A stretch of DNA of 64,000 nucleotides from Riemerella anatipestifer (GTDB lineage: Bacteria > Bacteroidota > Bacteroidia > Flavobacteriales > Weeksellaceae), in contig NZ_QXHU01000002.1 of assembly GCF_009663465.1 (NCBI RefSeq), positions 62,001 to 126,000 on the forward strand, in the 5' to 3' direction. Under the pieces are notes generated by a model. That model made no database searches and was not told the DNA's origin. It was given only the letters and a program-made list of their open reading frames with translations. Below are positions 44,052 to 52,654 of the stretch, piece by piece (position 1 is the first letter of the stretch; each line of letters starts with the position of its first letter). The translations under genes and the position numbers were made by a program.

Positions 44052-44555
44052 ATGGCAATTGACAATTTAATTTCAGTAGAATTTTCGGCACAAGAACTCA
44101 AAACGATAGATGATGCCATCGGAGCGATACTCGGCGTTATCCAGTCCAAGGCAATCAACCTCTCTCCAGAAGAAAGAAGGCAATATGGGCGTATAGCAGA
44201 CAAAAACAAGGTGCTGGTAGACAAATGCAAACTCTATATGGAGCAAGACCCTAGCACAGTGCCGCCTACCATAGACAAGGCAGAATTTGATAAAGACTAT
44301 CTCGCAAGAACCCAGCTAGAAGCCCCTCTGAAGAAACTAGACCGAGTGATAGAAATGATGACAGACACTAAAACACTTTTGGATTACGACAACTACACCG
44401 CTGCAGTATCTTACTACCGTTATGTAAAATTCTTAGCCACCCAAAACCAAGCAGGGACTACCAGTATTTACAAAGATCTTAGCACCCATTATCAGACCAG
44501 AGCAGCCGCCACTAGCGGTACTACCAATACCAAAGACGAAGAAAATAAAGCCTAG
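44052..44555 (+). CDS. Hypothetical protein, helical, Bacteroidota-type
   Basis: 167 residues, soluble, mostly helical, no signal peptide. Not assigned to a named family, though similar small proteins starting with an NLISVEF-like segment seem familiar from other Bacteroidota. Features: SAQELKTIDDAIGAIL (helix), NLSPEERRQYGRIADKNKVLVD near residue 55, a central acidic helix and a Thr/Ala-rich, disordered C-terminus (TRAAATSGTTNTKDE). More GC-rich codon choice than its neighbours (many C-ending codons). It is followed by the 21-bp tandem repeat, which may have been part of the same locus. Function unknown. Confidence 0.7.
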   Translation: MAIDNLISVEFSAQELKTIDDAIGAILGVIQSKAINLSPEERRQYGRIADKNKVLVDKCKLYMEQDPSTVPPTIDKAEFDKDYLARTQLEAPLKKLDRVIEMMTDTKTLLDYDNYTAAVSYYRYVKFLATQNQAGTTSIYKDLSTHYQTRAAATSGTTNTKDEENKA

Positions 44556-44566
44556 ATAATAGTATA

Positions 44567-44671
44567 ATGAAGGCTAAAGGGGCAAACGAAGACCTTACAA
44601 GGCTAAAAATAGAGTTGGGAGGCTTTAATTTAGACCTTACCACCACTAGATTTACCTCTGTAAGGTCTTAA
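44567..44671 (+). other. Short open frame running into the heptad repeat
   Basis: 34 codons from an ATG 11 bases after the previous stop. From codon 9 it is in phase with the 21-bp repeat and encodes DLTRLKI, ELGGFNL, DLTTTRF before a TAA in unit 4. The same frame is open again after this stop until a TGA overlapping the start of the next gene (44780-44782). It may be a repeat-protein gene broken by one nonsense change, or non-coding. Confidence 0.3.
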
Positions 44672-44758
44672 CTGAACCCCGTAGGCTCTATTTTAGACCC
44701 TGCAACCTCCAAAACAGACCCTATAGGGTGTAAATTAGACCTTGTGGAGATTAAAATA
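44591..44758 (+). repeat. Degenerate 21-bp tandem repeat, eight units, heptad-coding
   Basis: Eight consecutive 21-base units begin at 44591, 44612, 44633, 44654, 44675, 44696, 44717 and 44738. Most start GACCT or GACCC and end in TTA, ATA or similar. In the plus frame they encode heptads DLTRLKI, ELGGFNL, DLTTTRF, TSVRS-stop-L, NPVGSIL, DPATSKT, DPIGCKL, DLVEIKI, so the pattern is D-[LP]-x-x-x-[K]-[LI]. The exact 21-base phase over 168 bases was counted by hand. Confidence 0.75.
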
Positions 44759-44778
44759 ACATTAACTAAAATAAATTT

Positions 44779-45168
44779 ATGAGAAGATTTGTATATATGA
44801 TGGGGGTATTTACTGCCCAATTTATGTTTTATTTATTAACCATAATGGGGGTAATGCTATTAGAAGATGAAGATTTTAAAAGTGAAAATGCATACTGTAT
44901 AGCTAACATAGTGTCATTAGCTTTTGTAATTGTGTCTTATGTACTATTAGATAAGGCATTGTTAAATAGGCCTCATATATTTGAAGGACTGGATACCGTT
45001 ATATATTTTTTGATTTTATTCGTATTAACTGGAATTCAGATAGCTATGATCAAAGAATATTATGAATATGAGTATTATATGTCATTAATTATAGAAATAT
45101 TTAATTTATTATGCATATCTGGAGGTATGTTACAGATTAGGCTAACTAGTAACAATAAAGTTAAATAA
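44779..45168 (+). CDS. Hypothetical four-helix membrane protein
   Basis: 129 residues with four predicted membrane helices (about 5-27, 40-60, 73-93, 100-118) separated by short charged loops (LLEDEDFKSEN, KEYYEYEYY). No recognised family motif. The DNA is clearly more AT-rich than the genes on either side. It starts right after the 21-bp repeat. Likely an accessory inner-membrane protein; function unknown. Confidence 0.65.
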   Translation: MRRFVYMMGVFTAQFMFYLLTIMGVMLLEDEDFKSENAYCIANIVSLAFVIVSYVLLDKALLNRPHIFEGLDTVIYFLILFVLTGIQIAMIKEYYEYEYYMSLIIEIFNLLCISGGMLQIRLTSNNKVK

Positions 45169-45225
45169 TGCTTTAGATATACAAGAGTCTATGAGATTAG
45201 GGAATTGATAACAAATTACTAAGTA

Positions 45226-45741
45226 ATGAAAAAATTAACACTTTTAATAGGATTAGCCTCCACTCTTTGCTTTGGGCAAGAAGGAGGGAAAGTAGAACCC
45301 ACCGCCTACAATGTGCAGGTAGGATTTGTGGGAGCGTGGGTGAATACCGAAGTAGGTCTGGCAGACCAACTCGCACTACGCACCGAATTAGGAACAATGC
45401 CCAAATGGTATGTAGGCACAGGCACGGCTTGGTTTCTAGATGCATCTGTAGAACCGAGATACTACTACAATATCAAAAAAAGAGCAGAGAAAGGGCGAGA
45501 TACTTCGTCTAATGCGGCCAATTTCTTAACCGTAGGCATATCTTACAGACCCGAAAAGTCTTTTAGTTCAAATTATACCGATTACAGCAGTATTTCCATT
45601 GTTCCCAAATGGGGGATTAGACGTAATTTGGGCAACAACTTGCATTATGAGGTAGGAGCAGGGCTAGGCTTCCGACACGAGTTTAATAATCGTAACTATG
45701 GCGAGATAGACCTCCATCTAAGGTTGGGCTACAGTTTCTAA
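45226..45741 (+). CDS. Small outer membrane beta-barrel protein
   Basis: 171 residues. Signal peptide MKKLTLLIGLASTLCFGQ, then alternating beta-strand patterns throughout (YNVQVGFVGAWVNTEVGL, FLTVGISYRPEK, LHYEVGAGLGFRH) and the C-terminal EIDLHLRLGYSF, a classic outer-membrane ending in phenylalanine. Probably an 8-stranded OmpA- or OprF-like barrel without a peptidoglycan domain. Codons are GC-richer than in the preceding gene. Function unknown. Confidence 0.75.
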   Translation: MKKLTLLIGLASTLCFGQEGGKVEPTAYNVQVGFVGAWVNTEVGLADQLALRTELGTMPKWYVGTGTAWFLDASVEPRYYYNIKKRAEKGRDTSSNAANFLTVGISYRPEKSFSSNYTDYSSISIVPKWGIRRNLGNNLHYEVGAGLGFRHEFNNRNYGEIDLHLRLGYSF

Positions 45742-45746
45742 ATCAC

Positions 45747-45780
45747 AGCCTCTATATTCTCCATCAAGGGTATAGAGGCT
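45747..45780 (+). terminator. Probable terminator after the small barrel gene
   Basis: AGCCTCTATA pairs perfectly with TATAGAGGCT around a 14-nt loop; the T-tail (TTTCTAT) is weak. Confidence 0.55.
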
Positions 45781-45855
45781 TTCTATCCACCCACCTACTC
45801 TACCTAAACTACCTTAAATTTTTTCAAAAAGAATATAATTTGATATGAAATTTCA

Positions 45856-45863
45856 TATATTTG
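45856..45863 (+). promoter_or_regulatory. -7 box of the acpP operon
   Basis: TATATTTG, 32 bases before the acpP ATG. Confidence 0.5.
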
Positions 45864-45895
45864 CACCGAATAATAATTTTTAAAAACGTAATATT

Positions 45896-46135
45896 ATGTC
45901 AGACATTGCATCAAGAGTAAAAGCGATTATCGCAGATAAGTTAGATGTGGAGGAAACAGAAGTAACTCCAGAAGCTAGTTTCACTAATGATTTAGGAGCA
46001 GATTCGCTAGATACTGTGGAGCTTATTATGGAATTTGAAAAAGAATTCAATATCCAAATCCCTGATGATCAAGCGGAGAAAATCACTACAGTAGGGCACG
46101 CAATTGCTTATGTAGAAGAAGTGGTAAATAAATAA
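45896..46135 (+). CDS. acpP: Acyl carrier protein
   Basis: 79 residues, acidic and helical. The phosphopantetheine-bearing serine is S37 in the DSL motif ([13 protein letters not shown]). It carries growing acyl chains in fatty-acid synthesis. It sits 28 bases before fabF, whose product uses it as substrate, in the universal acpP-fabF-rnc order. Confidence 0.98.
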   Translation: MSDIASRVKAIIADKLDVEETEVTPEASFTNDLGADSLDTVELIMEFEKEFNIQIPDDQAEKITTVGHAIAYVEEVVNK

Positions 46136-46163
46136 TTAGTATTTTTATCAAAAACTTAAATTT

Positions 46164-47408
46164 ATGGAATTGAAAAGAGTAGTTGTTACCGGATTTGGTG
46201 CTATTACACCTATTGGAAATAATGCTAAAGAATATTGGGAAAACCTTGTAAAAGGTGAGAGCGGTGCTGCTCCAATTACTCTTTTCGATGCCACTAATTT
46301 TAAAACTAAATTTGCTTGCGAGGTTAAAAACTTCAATCCATTAGATTTTTTTGACAGAAAAGAGTCAAAGAAAATGGATAGAAATACTCAATTGGGAATT
46401 GTAGCCGCTAGAGAAGCCATAGAACACTCTGGTATAACTAGTACAGAGGTTGATAAAAACAGAGTAGGGGTTGTATGGGGGTCTGGTATTGGTGGACTAG
46501 AAACCTTTGAGAAGGAAGTTTTAGACTGGGCAAAGTCGGATATTCCTAGATTTAATCCGTTTTTTATTCCTAAAATGATAGCGGATATTACACCAGGGCA
46601 TATTTCTATTGAATATGGTTTCCACGGACCTAACTATACTACGGTATCGGCTTGTGCGTCTTCGGCAAATGCAATCATAGACTCTAAAATGTTAATCCAG
46701 CTTGGTAAAGCTGATGTTATTGTTTGTGGAGGTTCCGAGGCTGCAGTAACGGCAAGTGGAGTGGGCGGCTTTAATGCGATGATGGCACTTTCTACAAGAA
46801 ATGACGACCCTAAAACAGCTTCTAGACCTTTTGATAAAGATAGAGATGGTTTTGTTCTAGGAGAAGGTGCGGGGTGTATTATCTTAGAAGAGTATGAACA
46901 CGCTAAGAGAAGAGGGGCTACCATCTATGCAGAGCTTAAAGGTGGGGGTATGAGTGCAGATGCACATCATATGACGGCACCACACCCAGAAGGATTGGGA
47001 GCTTATTTGGTAATGAAGAACTGTTTAGAAGATGCAGGCGTAACTGCTGATGAGGTAGATCACATCAATATGCATGGGACATCTACGCCATTAGGAGATA
47101 TTGCAGAATCTAACGCAATTTCTAGATTACTTGGCGACCACGCCTTTGATATACAAATCAATTCTACAAAGTCTATGACGGGGCATTTGCTAGGAGCTGC
47201 GGGTGTTGTAGAAGCTATTGCTGCCATAGGAACTATTATTCACGATGTTGTTCCACCTACAATTAACCATTTTACAGACGATGAAAAAATAGATAGTCGT
47301 CTTGATTTTACTTTTAATAAAGCAGTAGAAAAAAAGGTTGATGTTGCAATGAGTAATACTTTTGGCTTTGGTGGACACAATGCGTGTGTGCTATTCAAGA
47401 AAGTCTAA
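46164..47408 (+). CDS. fabF: 3-oxoacyl-[acyl-carrier-protein] synthase II
   Basis: Condenses malonyl-ACP with acyl-ACP to lengthen fatty acids. 414 residues, thiolase fold. The Cys-His-His triad is visible: TVSACASSANA (nucleophile, about residue 165), INMHGTSTPLGD (about 305) and KSMTGHLLGAAG (about 340). Start LKRVVVTGFGAITPIG and end SNTFGFGGHNACVLFK are typical KAS II. Same operon as acpP and rnc (rnc starts 4 bases after the stop). Confidence 0.98.
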   Translation: MELKRVVVTGFGAITPIGNNAKEYWENLVKGESGAAPITLFDATNFKTKFACEVKNFNPLDFFDRKESKKMDRNTQLGIVAAREAIEHSGITSTEVDKNRVGVVWGSGIGGLETFEKEVLDWAKSDIPRFNPFFIPKMIADITPGHISIEYGFHGPNYTTVSACASSANAIIDSKMLIQLGKADVIVCGGSEAAVTASGVGGFNAMMALSTRNDDPKTASRPFDKDRDGFVLGEGAGCIILEEYEHAKRRGATIYAELKGGGMSADAHHMTAPHPEGLGAYLVMKNCLEDAGVTADEVDHINMHGTSTPLGDIAESNAISRLLGDHAFDIQINSTKSMTGHLLGAAGVVEAIAAIGTIIHDVVPPTINHFTDDEKIDSRLDFTFNKAVEKKVDVAMSNTFGFGGHNACVLFKKV

Positions 47409-47411
47409 AGA

Positions 47412-48155
47412 ATGAAAATCGGACGCTATTTCAACAGGATTTTAGCTAGACGAAAGAAGCCAAAATATACACAAAGAGAGACTTTTATAGTAAAAGAATT
47501 GAAAAAAATATTAGGTATACAGCCTAAAGAAGTCTCTTGGTATCAGGAGGCTTTTTCTCTCAAAAGCCCTTCTAGTCAGCTCAATTATGATAGATTGGAG
47601 TTCTTAGGAGATGCCGTTCTAGGGAGTATAGTTTCTTATTATCTTTACAGGCAGTATCCACAGGAGAGCGAGGGGTTTCTAACCCAGATGAAATCTAAGA
47701 TTGTTAATAGGAAGAACCTTAATCAGATAGGAGAAAAGTTAAATTTGACTTCTCTAGTTTTGAAAAATGGTTCTAAGTTTGGAGCAGACCTGTCGGGAAA
47801 TCTCTTAGAGGCTTTGGTTGGAGCTATTTATATGGATTTTGGCTACGAAAAATGTCAAAAAGTGGTGTTATCTAAGATTCTTACTCATTCGGAAATGCTT
47901 AAACTTGAAAATAAAATTATAAGTTATAAGAGTTTGTTGTTAGAGTGGAGTCAAAAGAATAAAATTAAGATAGACTACAAAACCGAGGAAGAGTTTTTAC
48001 CAAGTAAAGTAAAGATGTTTAAAACCTATATTTTTGTAGGTGGTAGTAAAGTGGCTAGTGCTACGGAAACTTCTAAGAAAAAATCGGAAGAAAAGGCTGC
48101 ACAAAGAGCATTTTATACATTAAACAAAAAAGAAAAGATAATTGAAAGACAATAA
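47412..48155 (+). CDS. rnc: Ribonuclease III
   Basis: Cuts double-stranded RNA in rRNA precursors and mRNAs. 247 residues: N-terminal extension of about 45 residues, endonuclease domain with the signature RLEFLGDAVLGSIVS (about residue 60) and second metal-site helix LLEALVGAIYMDFG (about 135), then a C-terminal dsRNA-binding domain ending in SKKKSEEKAAQRAF. Its 3' end overlaps the next gene by 14 bases. Confidence 0.96.
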   Translation: MKIGRYFNRILARRKKPKYTQRETFIVKELKKILGIQPKEVSWYQEAFSLKSPSSQLNYDRLEFLGDAVLGSIVSYYLYRQYPQESEGFLTQMKSKIVNRKNLNQIGEKLNLTSLVLKNGSKFGADLSGNLLEALVGAIYMDFGYEKCQKVVLSKILTHSEMLKLENKIISYKSLLLEWSQKNKIKIDYKTEEEFLPSKVKMFKTYIFVGGSKVASATETSKKKSEEKAAQRAFYTLNKKEKIIERQ

Positions 48156-48612
48156 AATATTTCTTGATCTAGAGGAAGAAGAAATCTCAATAGGATTATT
48201 AAGACTTTCTCGAAAAATACAAGATTATGAATTGTTTTTTAATATCAACCTCCTAAATAGCTTTAAGTTTAGCAGAGAGAAGGATTTTATTTTAAAAAAA
48301 GGAGAGCGCTTGTATTTGTTTGTACAGTATCAAACTTATGATGAAATTACTAAATGTACATACACTTTTATAGCGAATAAATATTATGATACTAGACTAG
48401 AGGACAGAGGTCATTATGATTTGTTTTCAAATCTAGTGGAGGAGGTCTATTTGTTGCCAGAGTATAGAGATGTAGATTATATTCTGTTAACAAAGGATTT
48501 TTTATATGATTTTTCTGTAATTTTGTTGCCTAGTAGCTTGGTATTTCCAATACAAGAAATATCATTAAGCCCAGAGCAAGAACTCTATCAAACCATTCAG
48601 TACTATGAATAA
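48142..48612 (+). CDS. IPExxxVDY family protein
   Basis: 156 residues, TTG start overlapping the rnc end by 14 bases. The family name comes from a conserved IPExxxVDY segment, here LPEYRDVDYILL (about residue 112). The rest is a beta-rich soluble domain with no catalytic motif. In Bacteroidota it is found mostly between rnc and pyk, as here; function is unknown. Its stop overlaps the pyk start by 8 bases, so rnc, this gene and pyk look translationally coupled. Confidence 0.85.
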   Translation: MKDNKIFLDLEEEEISIGLLRLSRKIQDYELFFNINLLNSFKFSREKDFILKKGERLYLFVQYQTYDEITKCTYTFIANKYYDTRLEDRGHYDLFSNLVEEVYLLPEYRDVDYILLTKDFLYDFSVILLPSSLVFPIQEISLSPEQELYQTIQYYE

Positions 48613-50050
48613 GAAATTAAAGAAAACGAAAATAATAGCAACATTAGGACCGGCATCATCTTCCAAAGAAACGATGTTGGAGTTGGTTAAAGCAGGTGTA
48701 GATGTTTTTAGAATAAATTTTTCTCACGCAGATTATGATTTGGTGAGAAGAAATGTGGAGCTGATAAGAGAAATCAATCAGGAATATGGTTACTCAGTTT
48801 CGATATTAGGAGATTTACAAGGTCCTAAACTAAGGGTAGGGATTGTAAAAGAAGGCTCTTATCTTAATCCTGGGGATATTCTTACTTTTACTAACGAAAA
48901 TGTAGAGGGAGATTCAACTAGGGTATATATGACTTATCAGCAGTTCCCTCAAGATGTAAAAGTAGGGGAAAGAATCTTAATAGATGATGGTAAGCTGGTG
49001 TTGGAGGTTATCGAGACCAACTTAAAAGACACCGTTCGTGCTAAAACGATACAAGGAGGACCATTAAGTTCTAAAAAAGGGGTTAATCTTCCTAATACCA
49101 ATGTGTCGCTTCCTGCACTTACAGAGAAAGATATTAAAGATGCTAATTTTATTTTAGACTTAGAGTTAGACTGGATTGCATTGTCGTTTGTTCGTCATGC
49201 ACAAGATATAAAAGATTTAAAGGAACTTATTAAAAATCACCCAACGAATAGCTTTAAAACACCTATCATCGCCAAAATAGAGAAGCCTGAAGGAGTGAAA
49301 AATATAGACGAAATTCTCATGGAATGTGATGGGATTATGGTGGCTCGAGGAGATTTAGGAGTGGAAGTGCCTATGGAGGAAGTTCCTGTAATTCAAAAAA
49401 CTTTGGTTAAAAAAGCTAGAGCTTACGCTAAGCCAGTAATTATTGCTACCCAAATGATGGAAACAATGATTACAAGCCTTACACCTACTAGAGCAGAGGT
49501 AAACGATGTGGCAAACTCGGTGTTAGATGGTGCTGATGCGGTGATGTTGTCGGGAGAAACCTCTGTAGGGCGTTATCCTGTAGATGTAGTGAAGAATATG
49601 TCTAAGATCGTAAAGAGTATAGAAACGACCAACTACTACTACGACAGAAATAGTATTTTGGATAATCAGATAAGTTGTGTGGACGAAAGGTTTATTACGG
49701 ATAAGATTTGTTTATCAGCAGTTAATATAGCCAAGAGTTCAGGGGCGGAGGCTATTGTTACACTGACTCATTCTGGCTATACAGCGTTCCAAATTTCTGC
49801 ACATAGACCAAACTCTCACATTATTGTTTATAGTGCTAATAGAAGGGTACTTACGATGCTTAACTTGCTTTGGGGCGTTAGAGCGTTCTACTATGATATG
49901 GAGAAAACTACGGACGAAACCGTGATACAAGTTAATATGCTTACTTGCAACTATGGCTTTGTAGAAAAAGGAGATTTTGTGGTTAATCTTAATGCAATGC
50001 CAGTACATAATGGTGGAAAAACCAATACACTAAGGCTATCTACAATATAG
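48605..50050 (+). CDS. pyk: Pyruvate kinase
   Basis: Final step of glycolysis, phosphoenolpyruvate plus ADP to pyruvate plus ATP. 481 residues: barrel start KKTKIIATLGPASSSKE, INFSHADYD, the active-site segment IIAKIEKPEGVKNIDEI (about residue 222), MVARGDLGVEVP and PVIIATQMMETMI, then the C-terminal allosteric domain (EAIVTLTHSGYTAFQIS). Last gene of the acpP operon; terminator follows. Confidence 0.98.
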   Translation: MNKKLKKTKIIATLGPASSSKETMLELVKAGVDVFRINFSHADYDLVRRNVELIREINQEYGYSVSILGDLQGPKLRVGIVKEGSYLNPGDILTFTNENVEGDSTRVYMTYQQFPQDVKVGERILIDDGKLVLEVIETNLKDTVRAKTIQGGPLSSKKGVNLPNTNVSLPALTEKDIKDANFILDLELDWIALSFVRHAQDIKDLKELIKNHPTNSFKTPIIAKIEKPEGVKNIDEILMECDGIMVARGDLGVEVPMEEVPVIQKTLVKKARAYAKPVIIATQMMETMITSLTPTRAEVNDVANSVLDGADAVMLSGETSVGRYPVDVVKNMSKIVKSIETTNYYYDRNSILDNQISCVDERFITDKICLSAVNIAKSSGAEAIVTLTHSGYTAFQISAHRPNSHIIVYSANRRVLTMLNLLWGVRAFYYDMEKTTDETVIQVNMLTCNYGFVEKGDFVVNLNAMPVHNGGKTNTLRLSTI

Positions 50051-50077
50051 AGAATTATACTATTAAAGATAAAAAAG

Positions 50078-50108
50078 AAAACATCAGATTTTATGTCTGA
50101 TGTTTTTT
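50078..50108. terminator. Terminator between pyk and the aldehyde dehydrogenase gene
   Basis: AAACATCAGA pairs with TCTGATGTTT around an 8-nt loop, with a T-run of seven on the plus side and A-runs on the other, between convergent genes. Confidence 0.8.
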
Positions 50109-50131
50109 TATTTAGGTGATGAAATTTGATT

Positions 50132-51415
50132 CTAATTTCCTACGACGGTTTTAGGATAAGTAAACTCTTTAAGTGCTAAAGTAGATAATTCTGTCCCATA
50201 GCCTGATTTTTTAGCTCCACCAAACGGAAGTCTTGGGTCAGATTTGGTCATAGAGTTGATAGCCACAGTGCCAGAATTTAGTTTTAGAGCAAAATCAAGG
50301 GCTTTGTTTTGGTCTTTAGTCCAGACGGAGTTTCCTAATCCAAATGGAATATCATTGGCTAAGTCTAGAACTTCATCATCGGTTTGAACTATCATTACCA
50401 TACCGAGAGGTCCAAATAATTCTTCGGCTAAAATAGGATTTCCTTTTTTTACTAAGATAAGCCCTGGTTTAAATTCTTTATCAGACAATCGTTCTAAGGG
50501 AATGATGATTTCTGCTCCGTTAGTAATTGCTTTTTGATATTGTTGTTCTAGTTCATCAGCGAGGTCTTTTCTTGCCATACCCGACAATATGGTGTTGGGA
50601 TTTAGAGGGTCTGATGGTTGATACTTTTGATAGGCTTTAGTAAACAATTCTAGGAAAGTATTGGCTACATTATGGTGAATGATAAACCTTTTGGCAGCGA
50701 CACAAGTTTGTCCACAGTTTTGTAATCTTGCTAAAGCACCTACTTCTGCCGCTTGTTCTAAATCAGCATCTTCTAAAACAATAAACGCATCACTACCACC
50801 AAGTTCTAAAACTGATTTTTTGATTTCTCTTCCCGCTATGGAAGCTACACTACTTCCTGCTAAATCACTGCCTGTAAGGCTTACACCTTGTACAGCGGGG
50901 TGCTTTAGTATAGTTTCGATGTCTTGATGCCCTACTTTTAAATGTTGGAATACACCTTTAGAAAAACCTGCTTTTAGAAAAGCCTCCTCTATGGCATCTC
51001 CACTTTGGGTACAAATGGACGCGTGTTTTACGATAATGGTATTTCCTGCTAAAATAGTAGGTACTGCAAAACGAAGTACCTGCCAAAAAGGAAAATTCCA
51101 AGGCATTACACCTAAAATTACCCCTAGAGGCGTATGGTGAACTTGGCTAATATTAAAGTCTGTTTCGATATGTTCTGGAGCTAGTACATCAGCGTCTATA
51201 TTGGCGTAGAAACGAGTCATCATTGCTGATTTTTCTATCTCCGATAAGGCTTGAGAAATGGGTTTATTCATTTCTGTGGTAATGATATTAGCATAAGTGT
51301 TTTTCTGCTCGTCTAATATATCTGCTAAGTTTTTGAACAATAGTTGTCTCTCTTGAAAAGAGCGGTTTTTCCATTGGTTAAATTCGGTGTTAGCAAGGTC
51401 AATTTTATCAATCAT
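50132..51415 (-). CDS. NAD(P)-dependent aldehyde dehydrogenase (succinate-semialdehyde dehydrogenase-like)
   Basis: 427 residues of the aldehyde dehydrogenase superfamily. Visible motifs: PWNFPFWQVLRFAVPTILAGN (about residue 105), the general-base glutamate in VLELGGSDAFIV (about 205) and the catalytic cysteine in NCGQTCVAAKRF (about 240), EELFGPLGMV (about 335), and LPFGGAKKSGYG near the end. The best fit is the GabD/SSADH group. It is a few tens of residues shorter at the N-terminus than GabD, as in other short flavobacterial and proteobacterial SSADH-like enzymes. Substrate is inferred, not proven. Confidence 0.87.
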   Translation of the reverse strand: MIDKIDLANTEFNQWKNRSFQERQLLFKNLADILDEQKNTYANIITTEMNKPISQALSEIEKSAMMTRFYANIDADVLAPEHIETDFNISQVHHTPLGVILGVMPWNFPFWQVLRFAVPTILAGNTIIVKHASICTQSGDAIEEAFLKAGFSKGVFQHLKVGHQDIETILKHPAVQGVSLTGSDLAGSSVASIAGREIKKSVLELGGSDAFIVLEDADLEQAAEVGALARLQNCGQTCVAAKRFIIHHNVANTFLELFTKAYQKYQPSDPLNPNTILSGMARKDLADELEQQYQKAITNGAEIIIPLERLSDKEFKPGLILVKKGNPILAEELFGPLGMVMIVQTDDEVLDLANDIPFGLGNSVWTKDQNKALDFALKLNSGTVAINSMTKSDPRLPFGGAKKSGYGTELSTLALKEFTYPKTVVGN

Positions 51416-51861
51416 TCTTGTTTATTTTTAAATTGAAGCCCCTATTTAAGGGGAGAAAGCTACAAATTTAAGTATAAAATGTTGGATTTTGTTAAGTTTA
51501 TACTCTTAATATTGATGGGATTTGTCATTTTGGCAGTCTTTTTTTACAGGGTATCGCTTCGGGGTAGGTTCGAGAGGTGTTCGAGAGAACTTCGACTAAA
51601 CCCCAAAATCTGACTTTGCTTTTTGTGTCAGTTTGACAGTATTTTTTTTTCTAATTCTAATATATAAAGTCCTAAATTTTAACTTAGAGGTTAAAAAGGT
51701 CTTCTTTATTTTATAAAGTAATGAGTTTTTTTGAGATGAAAAAAAATTAAATATTTATTTAATAATTTTCTTATTTAGAAAATAAATTTGATAAAAGCAA
51801 AGGATAGGGGGCTAATGGAACTTCCTATTTTCACTTTAATTAATTTTTGACTAGTATTTTT
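51416..51861. other. 446-bp intergenic region with small hairpins
   Basis: No gene recognised. It contains a short hairpin (CCCCT/AGGGG, 51439-51453), a G-rich segment at about 51555-51605 with GGGGT...ACCCC ends and a repeated TTCGAGAG, and TGTCA/TGACA at 51626-51638 followed by a T-run at about 51642-51650. The right part (51651-51861) is AT-rich with nothing visible. The G-rich part may be a decayed copy of an intergenic repeat. Confidence 0.5.
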
Positions 51862-52629
51862 TTAACAAATCAATTCTTTATTGATAATTTCTGCACAATT
51901 TTTAGGGAGTTCCCAATGTCCGTTGTGTCCACAATCTAGGAGATAGTGCTTTATAGAGGCTCTTTGTGGCAAAAGATTAAGCAATGCTTCGTGGTTTATA
52001 GCGGCATCGTATCGCCCTGCCAATACCAGTACTTTGGTTTCTATCTGTTCAAGTAGATTTCGTTTATTTGTTCGTTCAATCATACCTTTTACGGCGGCTA
52101 GAGCCCCTTGTGTAGGTGTGCTTAGTGCGATTTTCTTGGCTTGTTCTATTTTAGAATCCAGCTGTTCTCTCTCGTTTGGATTGAACAAAAGCGGAACGCC
52201 AGCTCCCACATAAGTAGAAAAACTTTCTTGTATGATTCTAAAACTTTTTCTTCTCAGTTCCTTTTTAGCGTCGTCATCAGCTTGGAAGGTAGAGAAAAAA
52301 AGCGTGAGGCTTTTAAGTTGCGTATGCCATTTTTCTGCAAAAGCAAGACTTACATAACCGCCCATAGAATGCCCCAAAATATGAAATCTAGACAGATTGA
52401 GGTGGTCTGTTACCTTTTTCACTTCTTCCGCCATTAGTTCCATCGTATGGACTTTGCCCATCACCTCCGATTTTCCGTGTCCTGGTAAATCTATTTTGAT
52501 TAGGCTAAAATGCTCGGATAAATACGGCTCCAAATCGTTCCAAATACTATTGTTTTCCAAAAAACCGTGCAACAAGACCAAAGGTTCTTGTCCCTCACCA
52601 GAAATTTCGTAATTAAGCATATTCAGCAA
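51862..52629 (-). CDS. Alpha/beta hydrolase
   Basis: 255 residues. The catalytic triad is visible: nucleophile serine in LGHSMGGYVSLAF (about residue 88), aspartate in LAGRYDAAIN (about 213) and histidine in CGHNGHWELP (about 240); the oxyanion segment is LLHGFLENNSIW (residues about 19-30). The overall look is of small esterases or MenH/BioH-like enzymes; substrate unknown. ATGs at 52629 and 52620 are both possible starts. Confidence 0.88.
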   Translation of the reverse strand: MLNMLNYEISGEGQEPLVLLHGFLENNSIWNDLEPYLSEHFSLIKIDLPGHGKSEVMGKVHTMELMAEEVKKVTDHLNLSRFHILGHSMGGYVSLAFAEKWHTQLKSLTLFFSTFQADDDAKKELRRKSFRIIQESFSTYVGAGVPLLFNPNEREQLDSKIEQAKKIALSTPTQGALAAVKGMIERTNKRNLLEQIETKVLVLAGRYDAAINHEALLNLLPQRASIKHYLLDCGHNGHWELPKNCAEIINKELIC

Positions 52630-52654
52630 AAAGTTATTTTTTTATAATACTAAG

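Noticed and set aside
43895-44230. 111-residue minus-strand frame over the start of the 44052 gene
   Set aside because: Lies antisense to the 44052 gene and its promoter; no motif or promoter of its own.
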